A stretch of 64,000 nt of DNA, from positions 754,814 through 818,813 of the forward strand of contig NC_018256.1 in assembly GCF_000227135.1 (NCBI RefSeq). Reading direction: 5' to 3'. The notes beneath the pieces are model-generated. The model was not told the origin of the DNA and searched no databases. It saw only the letters and a program-made list of their open reading frames with translations. Source of the DNA: Leishmania donovani. Its lineage: Eukaryota; Euglenozoa; Kinetoplastea; Trypanosomatida; Trypanosomatidae. Positions 10,356 through 20,400 of this stretch are shown in pieces. Both the position numbers and the translations under genes were made by a program. The first letter of the stretch is position 1. Every line of letters begins with the position of its first letter.

Positions 10356-11486
10356 CTACACCATCTTATGCTTATGCGTCGCCTCTTCTGGCGCGCGGCT
10401 CACATCGACGGCAACGACCTTGGCTCCGTTTGAGCTCTGCGCGGACGCAGGGACCCGAGAGCGGCCGGCAGCGTCGTGAGGTTTACTGCTGCCATGAGCG
10501 TCAGCACCGCCGCTGCCGCTGTGCCGCTGCGTTTCTCGACTGATGACACGCATCTCCTCGCCGACGATGTCATCCTCGCCACGGCAGTCCTTCAGCCACA
10601 TTGTCGTGGTCGCGGGCACGCCTGCGCCGGTGCCCGCCGTACCGCCGCCAGAAAAGCGAATCTCTTGCAACTCTTTCCGCCGGCATATGACGTAGGTGGC
10701 ACCGTACATGACAGTCATCCCCAGAACGCATGCTGCCCACCAATGTAGGCCGCCGCCGAGCAAACGCCAGAGAACGATGTCCGCCAGCAGCCAGTACGCT
10801 AGATAGATCGTTACAACAAAGTCGAGCACGAGCTTGCGACGTTGCAGGAGCGTTGCTAGGGGGTAGGAACACAGGAGCGCCGCGAGCATGTGCTGTAGAT
10901 AAAAGCGGCGCTCACTGCCGTCGCGCAGCTGTCCGGCGGCAGGCGCGTCGGCGCCAGAGAGGCGAACATCCTTTTTCACTACACCATCTGGGGCAGCGAC
11001 GTCGCCAGGTCTCAAGTCTTGCGCCCCCACAGTTGTTCCAGCACGCACGTCAACCGTGCTCACGAACAAGGAGGCAAGAGGTACGTGAAAGCAGTAGCTG
11101 AGCTTCTCGAAAAAAGACAGCGACGCCGCCGGTGGTGCTGGCGCGAGAGTTGTCGTTGTAGAAGAGAGAGTGTCTTCCACGAGCAAGTCAAACATGCTAG
11201 CATGCTGGTATACGATTTCACCCAGTCTGTCAGGTCGGTGAAGCCCTCGCGGCGTCGCTGGTGCGGGCCCAGCGTACGGTTGGCCTTTCATGGCCAGCGA
11301 CAGGGCAAAAGGAGCCACTTGTGGCGGCGTCCTATCTTCGACGGCGGTAGTACTCATCGACAGCTCCGCCATCCCGAGCAGCACCCGCGTTACACCAAGC
11401 ATGACGAAGAACAAGCTCATGCCATGAAGCACTTGGAAAAAGAGGAAGACAGGGCTGCTGATAGTGCGGCCAAGCCCAATCGCCAT
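10356..11486 (-). CDS. SYS1: SYS1 homologue, Golgi integral membrane protein
   Basis: The 376-residue protein starts at ATG 11486; the frame continues upstream to 11561, but only from a TTG. SYS1 recruits the small GTPase ARFRP1/Arl3 to trans-Golgi membranes in other eukaryotes. The match is clearest near the C-terminus: RRKLVLDFVVTIYLAYWLL (216-234), then a paired Trp (249-250) before another span, ending in RRKELQEI (269-276). This parallels the CLDF-TVTVHFFHLLGCW and LCMRTELKEI segments I recall of human SYS1. The first span (about 10-40) and the MFDLLVEDTLS stretch (98-108) also line up. Unusually, about 155 residues separate span 1 and span 2, where human SYS1 (about 156 residues in all) has about 30, and there is a 100-residue hydrophilic tail. 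The gene lies between a pseudogene and the TM9 gene. Confidence 0.8.
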   Translation of the reverse strand: MAIGLGRTISSPVFLFFQVLHGMSLFFVMLGVTRVLLGMAELSMSTTAVEDRTPPQVAPFALSLAMKGQPYAGPAPATPRGLHRPDRLGEIVYQHASMFDLLVEDTLSSTTTTLAPAPPAASLSFFEKLSYCFHVPLASLFVSTVDVRAGTTVGAQDLRPGDVAAPDGVVKKDVRLSGADAPAAGQLRDGSERRFYLQHMLAALLCSYPLATLLQRRKLVLDFVVTIYLAYWLLADIVLWRLLGGGLHWWAACVLGMTVMYGATYVICRRKELQEIRFSGGGTAGTGAGVPATTTMWLKDCRGEDDIVGEEMRVISRETQRHSGSGGADAHGSSKPHDAAGRSRVPASAQSSNGAKVVAVDVSRAPEEATHKHKMV

Positions 11487-12608
11487 GGCTCGGGCGCCCC
11501 AGAGGCCTGTACAGGGTGCGCAAGACTCTCTAGGTGCGGGTGTGCGTCTGCGGATATGCAAAGTGATTGCAAGAGATGGTGCAGATTAGCGCCGCGCAGG
11601 GATCAAGAAGAGAAGGATCGCTAGTAGTTCGAACGACGAGAGGATCATGTAGGCAAAGAGGAAGAGGGACGCAACGAAGAGGTTGTCTGTATGCTCGAGC
11701 ACGCAGTGTCGCCCCTTGAGACACCGCACACGTGAGTGTATGTGTGCGCGTATGCCCGTGTGTGTGTGTGTCTGTCTGGGCGTGCCTGTGTTGAGAGACA
11801 GCTGAAGGCAAGCAGATGAGGCTGAGTCAAGGGAAGGAAACGCGCTTCCTCTGAAGTTGGTGCCGAGTCGGTCACGAACAAGAAAAACAAAAGAAGGAGC
11901 ACCGCACACCGACCATCTCCTCCGTGGATAGCTTCACGCACGCATGTACACAAGCCCACACACAAACAGCAGCAGGCACAGAGACACACAGGCACACAAC
12001 AGCAAGAGAAAAGGAAACGACAACAAGGAATCGGAGACGCAGGGCAGACAGACAACAGCAGCAGTGGTCAGGCGTGCACAGGGCAGCTTGGATGCTCGTT
12101 CGATTGCTGGGGGGGGGGATGCGAAATGATCTTCGAGAGAGGCCCGCTTTTGTTTTGCTATTTATGTGTGTGTGTGTGTGTACCTCCGCAGAGTAACGGC
12201 GCACCAGCGTGTCGAGGGAAAGGCAGCGGGATGCAGACGCGAGTGAGAGGCGGAAAAGCAAAGAGCCATCACAGACAACACAAAAGGAGGCGGCGGTGTG
12301 AGATGGGCACGACAGCGCAGAACATCATGACGGGCAGAGTAGAAGAGACATCCAGAGGAAGTGGGAGGTACGCAGAGGCGCAGCATCGGTCCTCCGCGAA
12401 TAAGAGCGAGGCAGAGACAAACCGCGCCGATCAAAAAAAAAAACGGCCTACCGACGCAGTGCGTAAAATATCTGCAGAGACGCAGGTCACCACCGAAAGT
12501 AGTGGAGGCGCGGTGCATGGCGACGGTGGAGTGAGGCAGCGCAGCCATCATCTCCCTGTTTCGCCTTCGTCTGGTATCTCGTTTTTTTTTCTTGTGCTTC
12601 GGGGGTGC
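11487..12608. other. Intergenic spacer upstream of SYS1
   Basis: No convincing gene lies here. The stretch contains A-runs, a G-run at about 12110-12118 and a (TG)n tract at about 12165-12181. On the minus strand, pyrimidine-rich sequence with AG near 11550-11620 is a plausible trans-splice region for the SYS1 mRNA. Confidence 0.55.
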
Positions 12609-13650
12609 CTATTTGCAAGGTGACGGAGAGCAGCTGTAGCAGCAAAGAGAGAGCACAATAACGGCAACGGTCACGCCGTGTAACACACGGACACACAAAA
12701 AGGCGCCAAGGGTCGCGGCAAGAGAATCGGCACCTCGTCGCCACGAAGACAGCGCTTTGTAATGCATAATAACGCTGCCGTGCAGACAAGGGCGGTCAGT
12801 GTGCATCGGCATCATCTCCGTAAAGTCGGCTTCACTGAGTAGCGGCCCCACCTGATCCGCGACGTGGGCCAGCACCGGGAACCACGCAGCCCAGTAGCAT
12901 CGCAGAGAGGGTGCGGTGTGCCGCATCGACGCCGCCACAGGCACTTTCGTCACTCGCACAGGTGCAGCAGGCCCGCACTGCAGTGCAGACCTGTAGCACC
13001 CATCGCAGCTGGTACGTTCCCACAGCCGAGGCTGTGGCTCCGCCTTGCGCCCCTCTGCAAAGACATGCCCAACGTTCCCGACGGAGAGGTTGGCGAGGTC
13101 GGCCGTGGCCGACGCGGCTGCCGCAAGCGACGCTACAACTGCTGCGCAAAGTGCGCCGGCGCACCGCACCCAGAATGACGCTGAACCTGGTCAGATACAA
13201 GAAGTTCGCCGCCAGAGACGCTGCTACTTCCGCCACAAACACGTCGTACTCGTGCGTGCGTCGGATACATCTGTGACCTGTAAAACCAGCTTTGGCGAGG
13301 AGTATGGCATCTTTTCGCTAGCGTGTCGAGGATGCTGTGCTGCAGCTGTGAGCAGGCCGGCGCATCCACATCGTGCAGGAAGTAGACGCACCATCCAGCC
13401 AGATCCACACAAGCGGAAGAAGACGATATGGCTGCAGCGGACCTGTGCCTCTGCCTCTGAGATGAGACGCGCCTCCACAAACGCGTAGGGCAGTCGGTAA
13501 GCGGTAGCGTTGCAGGAAGAGAATTCGCAAAGATGAGCGCCTGGAGGGAACACACCAGCCGTAGGAAAAGTGTCACGAGTAGACTCCGTCGCGTTAGCGG
13601 TGGCGGGGGGGGGCGCTAGAAGGCGGCGCAGGGGAAGGTGTTGCAAACAT
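12609..13650 (-). pseudogene. Multiply frameshifted membrane-protein gene remnant
   Basis: Good Leishmania-type coding sequence is present, but the coding frame changes repeatedly. Reading from ATG 13650, the first frame breaks at a G9 homopolymer (13605-13613). A second frame carries LPYAFVEARLISEAEAQV. Around 13400 the best codons move to the frame with CVDLAGWCVYFLHDVDAP (GC3-rich), then back near 13310. At about 13240 a third frame gives a hydrophobic stretch FVAEVAASLAANFLYLTRF. Near 13165 the frame switches again to the last 187 codons, which end at TAG 12609-12611. Hydrophobic spans in several pieces suggest a membrane protein of about 340 residues; I do not recognise the family. At least four or five frame changes are too many for simple base-call error, so a decayed gene is most likely, though poor assembly is possible. 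Two short ORFs (12609-13169, 13224-13646) could be annotated separately. Confidence 0.55.
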
Positions 13651-14492
13651 GATAGAGGGGTCCTGCCGCTTACTCAGAGAGGGCTTCTTGGATGCTGAGA
13701 CGATTAGGGGGAGCGAAGAGGTGGCCCACCCGTGCCCCAACCGGCTCTAGAAAAAAAGACACGCGCAGGTCGGAGGGACGCAAGAGAGGGTAGGAAGAGG
13801 GCTCAGCGTTTGTGTGTGTGTGCGCGCGCGCGTGCACGTCCTGTCATGATATTCCCATCGTTGGCATGCATGTAGGTGCACATGACTGGGGCCCTCGCGC
13901 CATCCGCACCACGGGCACGTCGGGTAGTCCGAGAGGCTCAGTGCCACACATGACAACGAAAAGAAAGCGGCGCGTGGGCGCCGCGAGGTGCTCACTGCCG
14001 ACGGCACTCGCACGAGAGAAAATGAAAGAGCCGGCTCAGGGAGCGAAGGTTGGGTGGGGTGGAGGTGGGGTGGGGGCCTTTGCGCTAAGTCTCGATTCAT
14101 CCAAGCCATCGCTGCGGCGGGAAGGGGGAGGGGGTGCAGTCAAACGCATGGAAGAAGTGAACGCGTTGCGCACGTACGCACGCGCACGTGTGTGCAGCAA
14201 GTTGATTTTGCAAAATGTCTTCCCCGTTGTTGCCGTTTCTCTTTTGCGTCGCTCATGCATCGAGTGTCGTTGTTTCTTCCCTTTTCATCAAGGTTATTGT
14301 GTGTGTGTGAAGAGAGGCAGAGAAGATGGAGGGGGGAGGGGCGGCCGCGCGCACGCACGCCTGCGTGTCTGCTGTTGAAAAGAAGAAGCATCCAAATTAG
14401 TACACGGCGAAGAAGGGAGGCGACGACGGCGGTACTCTTCACTGCTCCCTTTGCACGTATCCCTCATCGGACCACCCCACGCCTGGCTGCCA
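13651..14492. other. Spacer between the dsRBD-repeat gene and the pseudogene
   Basis: This holds the 3'UTR of the large upstream gene. The sequence is low-complexity: CG/TG alternating tract near 13811-13836, G-rich runs near 14055-14070 and 14325-14345. No gene is visible. Confidence 0.55.
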
Positions 14493-17400
14493 CTACGCCG
14501 CCTCATCACCGCGGCTCTCTTCATCAGCCGCAGTGCGCACCGTCATGGTAAAGAGCTGCGAAATGGCCCGCCGTTCCTCCGGCGAGAACGGTGTCGTTGT
14601 CTCCACGCGTGAACGCAGGTGCGCAGAAAGGCTTGACAGCAGCGGCACAGAGCTACGACGGTGCACGAGCAGCGGCACCGTTTCTTGAAACGCCGTCATC
14701 AGCACGGGTAAGTTTTCGCCAACCGCACGAAGTGCGCCGCCAGCAGCCACGTCATCGGGCGTAGGGTATATGGAGCGGTGCGACTGCAGCGATGCAGACC
14801 TTGTCGGTGCCGACGCTACCAGCGCTGCGGCGAGCGGCGAGACGCACGTCCCGAAGACGCGCGCAAACTGGCCAACGTCAACGTCGTCGTCGAGGCTGTC
14901 CAACTTCTCATCCTCCTCCCCCTCTCCTCCCTCCTCGTCGTCATGCGCAGCATCTGCGGCGTCGTCCGCGTCGTCATCGTTCGCCTGTGCCTCGTCCTCG
15001 AAGTCGTCTTCGGCGCGCGAGAGACGAAACAACGCAGACGCCCGTTCCTGCTCCACTGTCGAGGCCACCAGCGGCTCGGTGGGGTACACAGCACAGCCAA
15101 AGGCAGCAAAGCATGTCGCCATCGCGGAGATGCCATTGGCCGATTCGAGCGTTTCGACCTGTGTGAGGTCGTGATTGCTTACGCGCACGGCAGCGTAGTG
15201 GGCAGCATGTCTGTGCTGGAAGACGAGACGCTGCTCCTCCGCATCTGTCTCGTCCCAACACCAGCCGGCACCGTCGCCGCAAACCTCGTCAGCGCCGCCT
15301 CCTTTCTCCATGCGGGTAGCACGCACCCACACCGCGTGAGGGGCGGCTGACGTGGCAACTGCGCATTGCAGCAGTGGGCGCAAAATGCGGCGCTCGGTCA
15401 GTGTGAGGACACCGGCTGCTGGTGAAGGGGTTTGCTTACTCGCGTCTGCTTTCCTTAGACACGTGCCCCACGCCTCTGGCGGTGGCAGCCACGGCAGAGG
15501 CGGCGCCTTCCCCGCAGCTGCCGAGGCGGAGGCCTCCACCCACAGGGCTTCCAGCCGCCGCTCCACCTCCGACGCGTAGCGGAGCACCGTCTCGGGCAAA
15601 GGGGGAGCTGTCGCGTCCAGCGAAGCCAACACTGCCTCTGTCACGTCCACGCTGACGTATGGCGCCAAGCGCGGGGCTGGCAGCGGCGGCGTCATTGCCG
15701 TTGCGTCGTTGTTACCGGCAGCGGCAGACAGCCCCTGCTGCTTGTCATACCACTCCAATGTGTGCTCTGCACACGCCACAATCGCCGCCGCGCGCACTGC
15801 CCAAGGGGTACATCCTAGCAGAAGTCCCATGAGGATCAGGTGAGCCAGCTGCAGCGGCAGCTCACGGTCTCGCTCTGCCAGCCTCGTCGTGTTTGCAGCT
15901 ACCTGCACTGCCGCCGTGTTCTTTCCGTCCTCCTCGCCGATCAACACGTCAGGGAGTGGAGGAAGACACCGGCACAGAAGCGCTAGTGCGCCGGCGAGCG
16001 GCGTGGGTACCACCGGAGAAGGAAGGCGCGAGCTTGTAGCGCGTGTCGGCAATGCCGACCTCGCGGACGGCGCGGCGCGGGCGAGACCGTAGCTTACAAA
16101 GGTGGACTCTAGCGTCGAGGGAAGGCATCCGCGCTGAGCTCGGCCGCAGTCCGCCTCATCATCCTTCGATGTAGCCCATCCTTGGGTACTGCTGCTGACG
16201 GCGCCAACCCACTTCAGTAGCAGCTCTACAGGCCATGTTTTGTAAAACGAAGCGGTCGGTCGCTGATCATGCTGGAGGAGCGTCAACAGGACCGCCAGAT
16301 GCCCTACCTGCAGTGGCTCGGCGGACCGCACGATGCGCTCGCTGCCGTGAGAGTTGCACACCAGTGCATGCAATCGATGCACGACATCCTCGGGATCGGC
16401 CAGCACGCGAATAGACGGGATGTGCAGCTGCGGCTGCTTCGACAGAAAACGGTAGAGTGTCTGCATCGTCGGCCTGCGCTGGACATCGCTGAGCAGCTGC
16501 CGAAGCGCTCTGTGGACAGAATCAGCGGCGGTGGTGGCGGCGGGACCGGCAGTCTCACAGGCAGCATGATACAGCACTTTTTCAACGCCGTCACGGGACT
16601 CGACAATAGACGCTACACCCTGATAGTCAGTAGGGGGGCAAGGCGTGCCGGGCGCGGACAGGCTCGGCGTCAGCCCTGGGTTCGTCACTACATCTGCGTC
16701 GTGTGCACACGCGACCACTTTGCCCCCCTCTTCCGTCGGCAGCTCCACCTTCCGCAGCATCATGCGAACACACAGGGGCGGGTAGTGCATGGCGGCCCAC
16801 ATCCGCAGCACCCACAGACAACCGTGCGGCGTCATTTGATTCCTCACGCAATCGTGGATGCACAAGGTGCGCTGCTGCCCGTCCCACCAGCTGCGGCGCG
16901 GCGTCGGCGCACTGTCGCTGTTGGGACGCACGACAAGGAGGAGGAGCTGGATGCCCTGCCCAAAGGCGCGGTGGCGACTCTCTGCCGGAGACGCATCGCT
17001 GACACCGCGCATCGTGTACGGTGTCCCGGTAAGCTCCTTGAAAGTAAAGAAGCGCCGCTCGTTTGAAGAGAGCGCCACAGACTTCGACGGCACGTCGTCT
17101 GTGGGGTCAGGCAGTCCAGCAAGGCGGCACAAGTCTGCTAGTTGGCGCCGCGCAAACTTGTCGCTCGGTGTGCTAGCGGCTATATCCGACGTCGCGTCCT
17201 CGGCAACGACGTTTGAGCGAGGCACCCTTGGGCCTCCTACTGAACTGACTGCCTCTGTCACCCGCGTCTCACGCCTGCGTGTCACGTACGAGGCACAGTG
17301 ATTCACAAAGGTACCCCACAGGGGTAGGCTCTTGCGGTCTCTGAGAAGGGGCAGCTTTGGTATGGCTGGAGGCTTTTCTCTGGCAGCGGCGCATGTGGTG

Positions 17401-20400
17401 AGATAGTAGAGCCCTGGCGGAGACGGCGTGTCACTCTTTCCGCAGGCTTTGCCGGAAAGGGGCGCATCGCGGCCCTTCACAGCCGCCGCGCGCGCGTACC
17501 TTCGCTGTCGGCCATACTCCGTGTATACGGGAAGTTGTAGGGCATCCAAAATGAGCAAGGCGTGGCTGCAGCAGAGAAAAAGCGCATGGCGTTTCGTAGA
17601 AGCACAGCCAACGGCGTACCGCTTACCGTATGACGCTGGCAACGGCATCTCCACAATAGCCCGATGTATCACCCCGAGCTCCGGATGCCGCACTACGTAC
17701 TGGCGCACCATCCGATAAATGTCGGAACCGTTCTTCGAAAAGTACTCCGCCACCTGGCGAAGCGCGCTTTGGGTAATGTCCGTGTGGTAGACGAATTGGA
17801 GACCGGCAATATCACACAGCGCTTCATCGTCCACAACAGAAGCGCTGGCAGGCGCCGTCGTTCCCGCGTGTCGACTGCGAGTGGACGAGGCCGGCGACAG
17901 CACGCCAGTTGCATGCCCAGCGGGCTCGCTCGTCACGGCCTCGCATGCCGAGGCGCGTCGCTGTTCCTGGAGGCGAGCCCACACTCCACTTTCGCACGTA
18001 ACCTTGCGCAGCGGCGGCGGCGTGCGACGGAGTGACTCTGGAGGCAAGGCTGCACCGCGCACCAGCGGTGCCCAGCGCCCGAGCGCTCGCGCCGTGTCGG
18101 CGTGCTTTCGCTGCAGGAGTGAATGGTCGTAGAACGGCTGGCCTGCTGCATCAAGCAGAGCCTCCGCGTGCGCTGCGCACAGTAGAACTGCATCGTCGCG
18201 GGTGGGGCCCTCTCCTTGCGCTACGTACTCTGGCAGCTGCGATTGCCTCGGCTGCTGCGACTCTGACGACAGTGAGGCGCTTGACGACAGCGCGCTCGTC
18301 TGACTACTGGCGGTAGAAGGCGGCCGCCGCTTTGCTTTGGGCTGGTGGCGCAGCGTGACGGGCAGCAACACCTTCGCTACATACAGTCCGCGCTTCTCTG
18401 CGTGTTCCTGATTGCCGCACACCCGCACAACAGACAGCGCCATCTCGGGCGACTTGCCATGGCGCTCCAGGTAGTCACGTAAGCGAATCGTCGCCCTTAC
18501 GTCAGGCTGGCGCACGGATGAGAGCGTGTGATTGTACATCCGGCTCATCTTGGCATCCTGATCGGGCGACACGATGATGCGGCCATCAGCGTCTGGCGAC
18601 GTGTCCCAGTGCATGCGGGGTAGTCGCTCTTGACGTGCGCGTAGCTCCCGCAAAAGGTCCTCTTCGCGGTTCAACGTGTTCACGGCCGTTCCCGCTTCTT
18701 CCGACAGCAGCGGGACGCGGGTTGCAAAGCGGTCCCTCACCTTCTCCGAATCCATGTCCTTGGGCAAGTGATTACGATCTCTGAGGTTCAGCCCTGAAGC
18801 CGCGATACGGCCCACAAAGCCCTCCATGACCCTCACCGGTGCTGGGAGAGACTCGGGGGGGAGCTGCGACGGGTGCAGCATGGGCTGTGCCGCGTCGTGG
18901 AGAGGGATCTGTGCCCGCATTGCGAAGGACTCCAGCGCCTGCGCCACAGCAGTGTTGACGCGCACCAGGCAGAGGCGATTCAGTGCCCCCAATGTGCGCA
19001 GTGCGTGCATGGCAGCAGCCAACTCGGCAAGGTGATTCGTGTAGGACACACCAATCGCAACAAACGACTGCGTGTACGGAAGCGGCGAGCGGGCGTCGAC
19101 AGCCGGCGCCGCAGCCGGCGCTACTGCTGGTGCGGCCAACGCTGCTGCTGCCGTTGGGGCTGCTTGTTCGCTCTTCGGATTGAGCAGCGGCACCGTGATG
19201 GTGGCCCGAAAGACACGTCGGTCACGCTGGCCCAATTCTTCCACAAGCATGAGCTCCGTCAACGAAGAGTCGGTTAGGGAGGCGGCTGATAAGCAGGTGG
19301 TGCTCTCGGCGTGCGCGGCGAACCGCGAGACGAACTGCTTCACATAGCGCTCCAGCAGTAGCCGCGCTGGCTCAAAGTCGCGCAGCGACGGCTCGTCTAT
19401 GAAATAGCGCACCGCCAACACGGCTTGCTGATGCTGTAGTAACATCGACTCTACAGGGGACGGCGCGCTGCCGGCCTGAGCGTCTGCAAGCAGCCTCGGT
19501 GAAGGAGAGACGCCGGAGCTCCCTCCGTCTCCGCAAGCGTGGGCCGTTTTGTTTGTCGCACCCGTGTGGAGCAGGGCCCCGACAACGGCGCTGTCCGGCT
19601 CGGAGGTCACCACTGTAGCTGCTGCAACCGTTGACGGATAAAGCTCCTCCACAAGCTCCATCGGTGGCGGGGAAGGAGCGGTATACCGGTATGCACAGTC
19701 TCCCGGTTGCGGGCACCAGCGACGCATCTTCGCGCACTCCACGGCATGGGCGGCCTGCTTTTCACGGTTTTCAGGGTAAAGGGCAAAGCCCACGGCATCG
19801 ATGATGAGCTCTGCGTGCATGCAGGCAAGCAGCACAGCCTCTTTGCGAGTGGGTGCCTTTCCCATGGCGATGCGCTTTCCAAAACGTGCAGGCAAGGGAA
19901 GGATGAGCTGAGCGAGGAAGAGGCCTCCTGGAGTACTCGCGTGCTGGCGCGCGTCCACACCTTCGCCGACGCCGTCTCCTTTGGTGGTGCCGTGGCCGCC
20001 GCTTTTCAGCAATACGAGGCGCAGGTTTGCCCTGAATGAAGTTCGGTGAACCCGAAAGAAGCGCTCGATGCGGCTGTGGCTGCTTGAGTCAAAGTATTGA
20101 GGAGATGCTAATGTCAAGGCAAGAGGAGTGAACCCGCCGCGCTGCACCGGGGCGAACTGGACGCGGTCGATTCGTAGCTCCTTCTCCTGCCGCTGTTGAG
20201 CGGACAATCCCAGCAGCTGCAGCGGCGGCGGCGACGGTGTGTCAGGTGGCGGCACCACCTCCGCAGTCGTGATGGGCGCACCACTCGAAGACGCGGTGGT
20301 GGTGGTGGTGGCCGTGGGCATCGGGGCCCACCGACCTGCTGCCCTCGCTGCCTCCGCGTGCTTGCGCTGCTTTGACGAAAGTTGAAACAGCTGAAAGCCC

